Shown here in pieces: positions 57,365-64,000 of a DNA stretch of 64,000 nt. The stretch spans positions 1-64,000 of the forward strand of contig JBPYFJ010000051.1 in the NCBI GenBank assembly GCA_051985675.1. The letters run 5' to 3'. Each line of letters opens with the position of its first letter. Positions within the stretch are counted from its first letter, which is position 1. The notes below the pieces were generated by a model. It did not search any database and was not told where the DNA came from. It saw nothing but the letters and a program-made list of their open reading frames with translations. A program made the translations under genes and the position numbers. Origin of the DNA: JAFAXD01 sp051985675 (GTDB lineage: Bacteria > Pseudomonadota > Alphaproteobacteria > Rhizobiales > Xanthobacteraceae).

Positions 57365-58129
57365 TCAGCCGCGCCCGACGTAGGGCATCTTGGTCGCCAT
57401 CACGGTCATGAACAAGACGTTCGAGGCGAGCGGCAGTCCCGCCATGTAGGCGACTGCTTCGCCGACGTGCTCGACGTCCATGCGCGGCTCGATCATCTTC
57501 TGCCCGCTCGGCTGCAGGATGCCTTCGCCCTCGACCATGCGTTCAGTGAGCGGGGAGATCGCGTTGCCGATGTCGATCTGCCCGCAGGCGATGTCGTAGG
57601 CGCGGCCGTCGAGCGCGGTCGACTTGGTCAGCCCGGTGATCGCATGCTTGGTCGCCGTATAGGCGATGGTGAACGGCCGCGGCGTATGCGCCGAGATCGA
57701 GCCGTTGTTGATGATGCGCCCGCCGCGCGGGGTCTGATCCTTCATGATGCGGATCGCTTCCTGGGTGCACAGGAAGGTGCCGTTGAGGTTAGTGTCGACG
57801 ACCGCCTTCCATTTCTCGTACGGCAGGTCCTCGATCGGCACCGGCGGCGCGCCGATGCCGGCATTGTTGAACAAGACGTCGAGCCGGCCGAACGCCTGCT
57901 TGGTGGTTGCGAACAGCGTCTTGATCGAGGCCGGATCGGCGATGTCGGCGGGAACGACCATGTTCTTCCCGCCCTTGGCGGCGCCCTCGTTGGCGACCTC
58001 CTGCAGCTTGTCGCGGCGGCGCCCGGCCAGCACCACGGTGAACCCGGTCTTCATCAGCGCCAGCGCGGCGCCGCGGCCGACGCCGGTGCCGGCCCCGGTG
58101 ACGATCGCGATTTTCGGTGTCGTGGCCAT
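57365..58129 (-). CDS. Short-chain dehydrogenase/reductase
   Basis: A 254-residue SDR. AIVTGAGTGVGRGAALALM is the NAD(P) loop, LFNNAGIGAPPVP the NNAG motif, NNGSISAHTPRPFTIAYTATKHAITG holds the catalytic Ser, Tyr and Lys (Y-x3-K). The substrate is unknown. The ATG at 58129 is chosen; the open frame extends upstream over the divergent MarR gene. The 153 bp between it and the marR gene carry a TGCATATACA element, so MarR probably controls both. Confidence 0.9.
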   Translation of the reverse strand: MATTPKIAIVTGAGTGVGRGAALALMKTGFTVVLAGRRRDKLQEVANEGAAKGGKNMVVPADIADPASIKTLFATTKQAFGRLDVLFNNAGIGAPPVPIEDLPYEKWKAVVDTNLNGTFLCTQEAIRIMKDQTPRGGRIINNGSISAHTPRPFTIAYTATKHAITGLTKSTALDGRAYDIACGQIDIGNAISPLTERMVEGEGILQPSGQKMIEPRMDVEHVGEAVAYMAGLPLASNVLFMTVMATKMPYVGRG

Positions 58130-58246
58130 GGGGTGCTCCTGTTCCGCAATTGTGCCCAGCGCAATTGCGCGCATGGTGGCCGACATCGCCGGGCCGACGC
58201 AATGGCCGTTCGCAGCACGAGCGTCGTTGCGGACGGGGAAACAATA

Positions 58247-58256
58247 TGCATATACA
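58247..58256. promoter_or_regulatory. Likely MarR operator, SDR/marR divergent region
   Basis: TGCATATACA is the exact reverse complement of TGTATATGCA found at 58847-58856. It overlaps the perfect palindrome ATATGCATAT at 58244-58253 and lies 27 bp before the marR start codon. Confidence 0.5.
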
Positions 58257-58282
58257 AGTTTTCGGTTCCACGGACGCGCGCC

Positions 58283-58741
58283 ATGACGCAAGGGCTCCCC
58301 CGACAGCTGATCGCCGAGCAGATGCTCGCCTGCACCTGCGCGCGCCTGCGCAAGGTGACGCGGCGCGTCACCCAGATCTACGACCAAGCACTGACGCCGG
58401 CCGGACTGACGATCACTCAGTTCGGCCTTATCGCCTGCCTCGCGGCGCGCGGCGAGGTGTCGATCGGCGAATTGGCGGAAGAATCGGTCATGGATCCGAC
58501 TACGCTGACCCGGACGCTGCGGCCGCTCGAGCGCCGCAAGCTGATCAAAATCACGGCCGCGCGCGAGGACCGCCGCCGTCGCAGCGTTGCGCTCACTGAA
58601 ACCGGTCGTGCGGTATTCCGCGATGCCGTGCCGCTGTGGCGCAAGGCCGGCACGGAACTTGGCGACGTTCTCGGCACCCGCGGCCGCGCGGGGCTCGATC
58701 AATCGCTCGAGGCGGCGCTCGCGCATCTCACAATCGGTTGA
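58283..58741 (+). CDS. MarR-family transcriptional regulator
   Basis: A 152-residue winged-helix regulator. RVTQIYDQALTPAGLTITQFGLIACLA is the dimer/DNA domain start, SIGELAEESVMDPTTLTRTLRPLERRKLI the helix-turn-helix and AAREDRRRRSVALTETGRAVF the wing. This is the standard MarR layout. It is divergent from the SDR gene and 169 bp upstream of the membrane-protein gene at 58911. The shared TGTATATRCA-type sites suggest it represses all three genes and itself. GTG or ligand details cannot be read. Confidence 0.88.
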   Translation: MTQGLPRQLIAEQMLACTCARLRKVTRRVTQIYDQALTPAGLTITQFGLIACLAARGEVSIGELAEESVMDPTTLTRTLRPLERRKLIKITAAREDRRRRSVALTETGRAVFRDAVPLWRKAGTELGDVLGTRGRAGLDQSLEAALAHLTIG

Positions 58742-58802
58742 GAGCGCGAACCGCCCATCAAATTGTGGGTTGCATCCTCACAAAGGCTTGAGCGCCCGCG
58801 GC

Positions 58803-58856
58803 TTGACAGCGGCCCGGCGCCGGCGATTAGATGTATATACAGCTAATGTATATGCA
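58803..58856 (+). promoter_or_regulatory. Promoter with tandem MarR-like operators for the 58911 gene
   Basis: TTGACA at 58803-58808 is followed after 17 bp by a weak -10 (ATTAGA, 58826-58831). TGTATATACA at 58832-58841 and TGTATATGCA at 58847-58856 lie right over the expected transcription start, as a repressor site would. Confidence 0.5.
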
Positions 58857-58910
58857 GTAGTCCGGTAGGGGCCGGGCGAGGACCGGAGCAGCGACCTAAG
58901 GGAGACGATC

Positions 58911-59636
58911 ATGGCTTCGCTCGATATCATCGGTTCAATCGACATTACGGCGGCGGCCGCGTTCCTGGTCGGCACCATTGCGGCGGCCTATCCCGCCCCG
59001 CTCTCGGCGCGGCTTCGCGTCGTCACAGGATTCGCGGTCTGGTTCACGTTGATCGTGCTCGCTTCCGCGCTCGATCTGCTCGATCCGGTGAAGGGTTTCG
59101 GCGTCCCGGCGCTCGGGTTCGCGATCGTGGTTCCGATCGCCGTGATGGCATTCGCCGCGATCGGCAGCGGCGAGCGCTGGCGGCGTGTGCTCGCAATCCC
59201 GATGCCGGCGCTGATCGCACCCCACGTGCTGCGGATTCTCGCCGTTCAGTTCCTGCTGCTGTGGTCCGTCGGCCGGCTGACCGCGCCGTTCGCGCCGATC
59301 GCCGGCTGGGGCGACATCATCACCGCCGTCACTGCGCTTCCGGTCGCCTGGGCGGTGTGGCGCAAAACTTCAGGCTGGCGTCCGCTCGCCGTGATCTGGA
59401 ACCTGTTCGGCGCCGCCGATCTGATCACGGCGGTCGCGCTCGGCGTCCTCTCCGCGCCCGGCTCGCCCCTGCAGCTGTTCGCGGTCCCGGGCGCGCCGAT
59501 CATGACGAGCCTGCCGTGGCTGCTGATCCCGGGCTACCTGGTGCCGATCATGTTCATGACCCACGTGCTGATGCTGGCGCAGCTTACCGTCCACGCTCCG
59601 GCCACGGATGCACGGCGTCACGCCTTGCTGGCGTAG
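58911..59636 (+). CDS. Multi-span membrane protein of unknown function
   Basis: A 241-residue protein with about seven hydrophobic segments (AAAAFLVGTIAAAY, GFAVWFTLIVLASAL, GFAIVVPIAVMAFAAI, IAPHVLRILAVQFLLLWSV and others). Length and topology are compact, with PGYLVPIMFMTHVLMLAQL near the end. I recognise no family. It is the gene behind the TGTATATRCA operators and so probably in the MarR regulon. Its last 19 bp overlap the convergent Anbu gene. Confidence 0.65.
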   Translation: MASLDIIGSIDITAAAAFLVGTIAAAYPAPLSARLRVVTGFAVWFTLIVLASALDLLDPVKGFGVPALGFAIVVPIAVMAFAAIGSGERWRRVLAIPMPALIAPHVLRILAVQFLLLWSVGRLTAPFAPIAGWGDIITAVTALPVAWAVWRKTSGWRPLAVIWNLFGAADLITAVALGVLSAPGSPLQLFAVPGAPIMTSLPWLLIPGYLVPIMFMTHVLMLAQLTVHAPATDARRHALLA

Positions 59637-60364
59637 GGCGGCCGCGGGATGTTGTTGTGGGCGGCGCGCAGCGCCGCCGACCAGCGCTCGCGCAGATCGT
59701 GGAAATAGGGTTCGCCCGGCTCGATCCGGTAGTTGAGCTCGGCTTTGCAGGTGTCGCGCCGCACCACCAGGATGTCGAGCGGCATGCCGACACTCAGGTT
59801 GGAGCGCATAGTCGAATCGACCGAAATCAATCCGATCTTGAGCGCGTCGTAGAGGTCGATGTCGTAGGTGATGGCGCGGTCGAGCACCGGCTTGCCGTAC
59901 TTGTGCTCGCCGATCTGCAGGTAGGGCGTGTCGATCGTGCATTCGATGAAGTTGCCGGCGGCGTAGATCATGAACAGGCGCAATCGTTCGCCTTTGATCT
60001 GGCCGCCGAACAGGAACGCGAGGTCGAACTTGACCTCGGATTGATCCAGCGCCTCGCTTTCGATCTCGTGCAGCATGCGGATCGCGCGCCCGATGCGCTG
60101 CGCCGCCTTGAACATGGTGGGCGCGTTCATCAGGTTCTCGCGCTCGCCGCTTTCCGGGTTCTCCCAGCCTTCGTTGACGGTCGAGACCACCGACTGGGTG
60201 AGCGACAGGTTGCCGGAGGCGGCGATCGCCATGATGCGCTCGCCCGGATTGGAATAGACCTGCAGCTTGCGAAACACCGAAATGTTGTCGAGCCCCGCGT
60301 TGGTGCGGGTATCGGCAATCATCACGAGGCCGTCGCGAACCAGGATGCCGCAGCAATAGGTCAT
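59618..60364 (-). CDS. anbu: Anbu: proteasome-like protease
   Basis: A 248-residue Ntn hydrolase of the Anbu (ancestral beta-subunit, bacterial proteasome homologue) group. The expected catalytic Thr is residue 2 (MTYCCGILVRDGLVMIADTRTNAG), with DTRTNAG and SGNLSLTQSV as family marks and MNAPTMFKAAQRIGRAI in the middle. Anbu proteins form open spiral or ring oligomers rather than the closed 20S barrel. It lies downstream of the transglutaminase, alpha-E and ATP-grasp genes, the classical Anbu neighbourhood, but a REP-like element separates it from them. Role: unknown, perhaps peptide turnover linked to peptide ligation. Confidence 0.9.
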   Translation of the reverse strand: MTYCCGILVRDGLVMIADTRTNAGLDNISVFRKLQVYSNPGERIMAIAASGNLSLTQSVVSTVNEGWENPESGERENLMNAPTMFKAAQRIGRAIRMLHEIESEALDQSEVKFDLAFLFGGQIKGERLRLFMIYAAGNFIECTIDTPYLQIGEHKYGKPVLDRAITYDIDLYDALKIGLISVDSTMRSNLSVGMPLDILVVRRDTCKAELNYRIEPGEPYFHDLRERWSAALRAAHNNIPRPPYASKA

Positions 60365-60497
60365 GAAAGGCGCCCCAACTAACGGCTGCGGTTATAGCCA
60401 GAGCACGGTGCCGAGGCCACACCTTCGGATTCAGCCACAATCTCAGTCCTCGTCCTGGGGAGCGCCCGCGCCAGCGCTGCCACACTGTTCGACCTGA

Positions 60498-60602
60498 TCC
60501 TGAGGAGCCCGAGCGAAGCGAGGGCGTCTCGAAGGATGGCCAAAGAGAACGCGGTTGCCCGGGGCCGTCCTTCGAGACGCGCCCTGCGGGCGCTCCTCAG
60601 GA
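60498..60602. repeat. Inverted repeat element within the Anbu operon
   Basis: TCCTGAGGAGC and GTCTCGAAGGA on the left pair with TCCTTCGAGAC and GCTCCTCAGGA on the right over 105 bp. It is a typical intergenic element of Bradyrhizobium-like genomes, here in the 281-bp gap between Anbu and the transglutaminase gene. Confidence 0.65.
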
Positions 60603-60645
60603 CGAGGCCGAGGAGTGTTGCCGCGCCCGATCGCGCCGCCGGCGC

Positions 60646-61476
60646 TCAGTTCTGGTTCTGCCGGAACGCCTGGTCGACCCGGATCTGCACCGCCAGCGCC
60701 TCGCTGCCGCCGCCGTAGCGGGTGCCGCGCACCGGTGCGGCGCCCAGGTAGTCGAGCCCGACCGCGACCCGCAAGTAGGCGTCGGTCGCGCAGCTGCCGT
60801 TGGCGGGGTCGAACGCGACCCAGCCGAGATCCTCGACATAGGCCTCGGCCCAGGCATGGCCGGCGCCCTGGTCGATCGCGCCGTCGTTGCGGTGCAGATA
60901 CCCTGAGATGTAGCGCGCCGGCACGCCGGCGGCGCGCGCGCAGCCGATGAAAATATGCGCCATGTCCTGGCAGACCCCGCGCTTGAGCGCGAACGCCTCG
61001 ATCGCGGTGGTCGCCGCATGGGTCGGATCGGTGTCGAAGGCGATGTCTTCGTAGAGCCGATCGAGCAGCCCGTGCAGCAGGCTCAGCGTATTGCTCGCGT
61101 CCATAGAAGCCGCGAACGCCTGCATCGCCGCGTCGGCGTGGGTGAGCGGGGTTTCGCGCAGGAACAGACTCGGCGGAAACCGCTCGATCGCGTCACGCAC
61201 GATCCCGTGGGTGTCCTGCGTTTCGACCACGCCGGCGGCGGTCACGGTCAGGTCGGTGAGCGGCGCGTCGGCCGTGAACGCGTGGATGATGTTGCCGAAG
61301 GCGTCTTCCTGCTCGTCGAGCCGGCAGTCGGCCGAGACTTCGATCCGCCAGTCGAGCACGAACTGGCCCTCGTGGTTGCGCGGGGTCAGCCGCAAGGTCT
61401 GGATCACGCCGGTCGGCGGCGTGTCGTAGCGGTAGCGGGTCTCATGCCTCACGCCGATACGCATGCCGGCCATCAT
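60646..61476 (-). CDS. Transglutaminase-like protease/ligase of the Anbu operon
   Basis: A 276-residue transglutaminase-core protein. The Cys-His-Asp triad is in FALKRGVCQDMAHIFIG (Cys), GAGHAWAEAYVED (His) and VAFDPANGS (Asp). An N-terminal beta-domain (RHETRYRYDTPPTGVIQTLRLTPR) is of the Bact_transglu_N type. Three in-frame ATGs (61476, 61473, 61464) are possible; MRIGVRHETRY is the usual family start. It lies 17 bp after the alpha-E gene. In related operons such enzymes are thought to cut or form peptide links. Confidence 0.88.
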   Translation of the reverse strand: MMAGMRIGVRHETRYRYDTPPTGVIQTLRLTPRNHEGQFVLDWRIEVSADCRLDEQEDAFGNIIHAFTADAPLTDLTVTAAGVVETQDTHGIVRDAIERFPPSLFLRETPLTHADAAMQAFAASMDASNTLSLLHGLLDRLYEDIAFDTDPTHAATTAIEAFALKRGVCQDMAHIFIGCARAAGVPARYISGYLHRNDGAIDQGAGHAWAEAYVEDLGWVAFDPANGSCATDAYLRVAVGLDYLGAAPVRGTRYGGGSEALAVQIRVDQAFRQNQN

Positions 61477-61492
61477 GCGGGTTCGCAGTTGC

Positions 61493-62434
61493 TCAGGTCA
61501 AATACTGCTGCGTGACCGCGGCGTCGAGCCGATTGTTGTCGGTGATGAACTCGGTGACGAACTCGTGCAGCCCGTGCTGGAAGATCTCCGGCATCCGGCT
61601 GTGCTCGAGCCGCGCCCGCATGGCCCGGGCGTGGCGCTGGGCCGGGCCCTGGCGGCCATAGGCATGACCGATCGAGTCGAGGAACCGCACCAGGTTGTCG
61701 TAGCAGCTCGCGAGCGAGCGCGGCATCTGATCCTTGAGGATCAGGAGGTCGGCGATCAGCCAGGGTTTGAGGCTTTCGCGGTAGACCCAGTGATAGGCCG
61801 TGAGCGCGGAGACCGAGCGCAGGATCGCCGCCCATTGGAAGTAGTCGAGCGGGCCGCCGACCCGCTCCTGCGCCGGCAGCAGCAGGTGATACTTGACGTC
61901 GAGAATGCGCGCGGTGTTGTCGGCGCGCTCGACGTAGAGGCCGAGCCGCGAGAACCAGTACGCGTCGTTGCGCAGCATGGTGCGGTAGGCGGAGCCATCG
62001 AACAGGAGCGACTGCTCCTGCACCCAGCGCAGGAAGCGCATGAACTCGTCGCGCGAGGTCGGGCCGTTGCCGAAGCGCTTGAGCTCGAGCCAGGCGCCGT
62101 TGATCGCGTCCCACATCTCGACCGTGAGTGCGGTGCGCACCGCGCGCGCGTTGGTGCGCGCGACCTCGAAGCAGTTGCGGATCGAGGAAGGGTTCGCGGT
62201 CGAGAACGCCAGATACTCGGTGACGTTCTCCTCGTTCGCCTCCTCGAACTTGGCGAAGAACGAGTTGGCGCAGCCGGCGGTCGCGACCGCGGACGCCCAT
62301 TCGTTCGAGGTGCCGACGTAGGCGAGCGGGAGCGTGGTGAGCCGGTGGGTCGCCTCCAGGATGCGCGCCAGGTATTCGGCGCGTTCGACGTAGCGCGCGA
62401 GCCAGTAGAGGTTATCGGCGGTGCGCGAGAGCAT
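61493..62434 (-). CDS. Alpha-E domain protein
   Basis: A 313-residue, nearly all-helical protein of the alpha-E (DUF403) group: LSRTADNLYWLARYVERAEYLARI, SVLFDGSAYRTMLRNDAYWF-like and LGLYVERADNTARILDVKYH blocks. Its conserved glutamates and arginines in R-x-x-N-x-x-W style helices mark the family. The ATG at 62434 gives MLSRTADNLYW, the normal start. It always accompanies the circularly permuted ATP-grasp; function unproven, perhaps a helper of peptide synthesis. Confidence 0.88.
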   Translation of the reverse strand: MLSRTADNLYWLARYVERAEYLARILEATHRLTTLPLAYVGTSNEWASAVATAGCANSFFAKFEEANEENVTEYLAFSTANPSSIRNCFEVARTNARAVRTALTVEMWDAINGAWLELKRFGNGPTSRDEFMRFLRWVQEQSLLFDGSAYRTMLRNDAYWFSRLGLYVERADNTARILDVKYHLLLPAQERVGGPLDYFQWAAILRSVSALTAYHWVYRESLKPWLIADLLILKDQMPRSLASCYDNLVRFLDSIGHAYGRQGPAQRHARAMRARLEHSRMPEIFQHGLHEFVTEFITDNNRLDAAVTQQYLT

Positions 62435-62467
62435 CAGCGCGGTGTCCCGGACCGATTGCGGCGCCGT

Positions 62468-62591
62468 GTCCCGGACGCGGTGCAGCGCGCAGCGGTGCAC
62501 CGCAGATCCGGGACCGCCAAAGAGGGGGCCTTCATTGGGGCGATCCCGGGTCTGCAGCGCACCGCCAAGTGGCGCTGCGCTGCGCCCGGGA
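62468..62591. repeat. GC-rich inverted repeat element between alpha-E and ATP-grasp genes
   Basis: GCAGATCCGGGAC on the left arm and ATCCCGGGTCTGC on the right pair over about 120 bp in the 178-bp gap. It is another intergenic REP-type unit inserted within the Anbu operon. Confidence 0.55.
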
Positions 62592-62612
62592 TACGGCCGT
62601 GGTGAATCACGT

Positions 62613-64000
62613 TCATGAATCCAGCACCCAGGTGTCTTTCGTGCCGCCGCCCTGGCTCGAGTTGACCACCAGCGATCCCGCCTTGAGCGCGACCCGGGTG
62701 AGCCCGCCCGGCACGATCCGGATGCGGTCGCGCCCGGTCAGCACGAACGGGCGCAGGTCGACGTGGCGCGGCGCCACGCCCTCGTCGACGCAGGTCGGGC
62801 AGGTCGAAAGCGCCAGCGTCGGCTGCGCGATGAAGTTCGTCGGCTGCGATTTCAGCTTGGAGCGGAACGCCGCGATCGTGGTCTTGTCGGCCTTCGGCCC
62901 GATCAGCATGCCGTAGCCGCCGGAGCCGTGCACTTCCTTGACCACCAGCTCCTCGATGTTGTCGAGCACATGCGAGAGGTGCGAGGGCTCGCGGCAGCGC
63001 CAGGTCGGCACGTTCTTCAGGATCGGCTCTTCGGCAAGGTAAAACTTGGTGATCTCCGGCATGTAGCTGTAGACCGCCTTGTCGTCGGCGATGCCGGTGC
63101 CGACCGCGTTGGCGAGCGTGACGTGCCCGGCCTGGTAGGCCGACATCAGGCCGGGCACGCCAAGCGCGGAGTCGGGCCTAAACGACAGCGGGTCGAGGAA
63201 GTCGTCGTCGATCCGCCGGTAGATCACGTCGACCCGCTTGAGGCCTTCGGTCGTGCGCATGTAGACGACCTCGCCCTTGACAAGGAGGTCGCGCCCTTCG
63301 ACCAGCTCGACCCCGAGCTTATCGGCCAGAAACGAGTGCTCGTAGTAGGCCGAGTTGTAGGGCCCGGGCGTGAGGAGCACCACGGTCGGATCCGACGAGC
63401 TCGAGGCCGGCGCGACCGATTTCAGGGTCGCCAGCAGCTCATCCGGATAGTTCTCGACCGGCGCGATGCGGTGGCGCGAAAAAAGCTCTGGAAAAAGCCG
63501 CAGCATGATCTCGCGGTTCTCCAGCATGTAGGAGACGCCCGAGGGCGTGCGCGCGTTGTCCTCCAGCACGTAGAAGGTCTCGGCGTCGATGCGCACGATG
63601 TCGATGCCGGCGATGTGCACGTAGATGTCGTGCGGCACGCTCTGGCCGTTCATCTCCGGACGAAACACCGGGTTCCGGAACACCAGCTCCTCCGGCACGA
63701 TCCCGGCCTTGAGGATCTCGCGCCGCCCGTACACGTCCTTGATGTAGGCGTTGATGGTGCGCACGCGCTGCTCGAGCCCGCGCCGGACCAGGTCCCATTC
63801 CTTGGCGGCGAGGATGCGCGGCAGCACGTCGAACGGGATCAGCCGTTCGGTGGCGTCGGCATCGCCATAGACCGCGAAGGTGATCCCGATGCGCCGAAAC
63901 AGGAGCTCGGCCTCGCGCCGGCGGTGATCGAGCACGTCGGGCGAAATGCTGTCGAGCCAAGCATTTAGCTCGGCGTAGGGCGGGCGGATGGTCCCATCCA
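62613..64000 (-). CDS. Circularly permuted type 2 ATP-grasp protein (partial)
   Basis: At least 462 residues; the frame stays open to the window edge, where the residues read RPPYAELNAWLDSISPDVLD, so the N-terminus is beyond it. Landmarks are RRIGITFAVYGDADATERLIPFD, DIVRIDAETFYVLEDNARTPSGVSYML, RRIDDDFLDP, VTLANAVGTGIADDK and KEVHGSGGYGMLIGP. The ATP-grasp module is permuted relative to glutathione synthetase. Members probably ligate amino acids or peptides using ATP. It starts the operon with alpha-E, transglutaminase and Anbu. Confidence 0.9.
   Translation of the reverse strand, partial: DGTIRPPYAELNAWLDSISPDVLDHRRREAELLFRRIGITFAVYGDADATERLIPFDVLPRILAAKEWDLVRRGLEQRVRTINAYIKDVYGRREILKAGIVPEELVFRNPVFRPEMNGQSVPHDIYVHIAGIDIVRIDAETFYVLEDNARTPSGVSYMLENREIMLRLFPELFSRHRIAPVENYPDELLATLKSVAPASSSSDPTVVLLTPGPYNSAYYEHSFLADKLGVELVEGRDLLVKGEVVYMRTTEGLKRVDVIYRRIDDDFLDPLSFRPDSALGVPGLMSAYQAGHVTLANAVGTGIADDKAVYSYMPEITKFYLAEEPILKNVPTWRCREPSHLSHVLDNIEELVVKEVHGSGGYGMLIGPKADKTTIAAFRSKLKSQPTNFIAQPTLALSTCPTCVDEGVAPRHVDLRPFVLTGRDRIRIVPGGLTRVALKAGSLVVNSSQGGGTKDTWVLDS

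Noticed and set aside
59370..60485. Minus-strand 371-residue frame overlapping Anbu
   Set aside because: It is an Arg-rich alternative frame of the Anbu gene with no motif.
1..64000. tRNA or rRNA genes and tRNA-based att sites
   Set aside because: I saw no cloverleaf-like or rRNA sequence by eye; the island boundary is in a protein gene instead. A tRNAscan run would settle it.

Overview
The window is high-GC, densely coded DNA of an alphaproteobacterium, most likely of the order Hyphomicrobiales (Bradyrhizobium/Xanthobacteraceae type). This is inferred from the gene families (a TIGR02301-like protein, an NrtR-type NAD regulator, the complete Anbu protease operon, YibH/YibI, SulP with Cax) and from intergenic repeats of the kind scattered through Bradyrhizobium-like genomes. 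I see no rRNA, tRNA or CRISPR array.

Layout. 1-5.2 kb: a NitT/TauT-type ABC importer with two tandem paralogous binding proteins, a methyltransferase and a K+ channel. 5.4-11 kb: a catabolic operon (TauD/TfdA dioxygenase, BKACE enzyme, quinone oxidoreductase, MFS carrier) divergent from an AraC-type regulator. 11-17 kb: a SnoaL-like protein behind twin palindromes, a winged-helix protein, Cax and SulP transporters, a 3-oxoacid CoA-transferase pair and a phasin-like protein. 17-19 kb: an exported protein made of 14 FQDNWNVSYMK-type repeats, followed closely by a GNAT gene. 19-25 kb: TorF-like porin, PPK2, YibH/YibI and small exported proteins. 25-30.5 kb: DUF3141, phosphotransacetylase, acetate kinase and FabI behind a candidate FNR/FixK box. 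30.5-48.7 kb: core metabolism and housekeeping, a synthase plus membrane-fusion exopolysaccharide pair, and two decayed genes (GST and metallo-beta-lactamase fold). 48.7-56.4 kb: a lower-GC island. 56.4-64 kb: SRAP protein, a small basic protein, an SDR/MarR pair, and the Anbu - transglutaminase - alpha-E - ATP-grasp operon running off the right edge.

Two things stand out. First, the repeat protein at 17719-18657 is a signal-peptide protein whose last two thirds is a tandem array of 12- or 15-residue aromatic/Asn units that I cannot assign to a known family. Its upstream region has two dyads, one identical to the twin palindromes near 11.8 kb. Second, the island at 48680-56444 is bounded by a 23-bp perfect direct repeat lying on the first codons of the SRAP gene. 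The intact gene is on the right and a 15-codon remnant on the left, which is what site-specific insertion into a gene start would leave. The island has no visible recombinase. It carries a membrane-anchored TIR protein next to an exported Pro-rich partner, plus duplicated, frameshifted and interrupted genes, so it looks like an accreted and partly decayed accessory locus with a possible defence or signalling module.

How genes work together: the 5.4-9.9 kb operon could oxidise and cleave a beta-keto acid to acetoacetate, which the CoA-transferase at 15.2-16.6 kb could activate (inference). DUF3141, Pta and AckA suggest polyester and acetyl-phosphate metabolism under low oxygen. The SDR, MarR and 58911 membrane genes share a TGTATATRCA-type operator. 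Start codons were chosen from ribosome-binding sites and signal peptides, and alternatives are noted where they matter.
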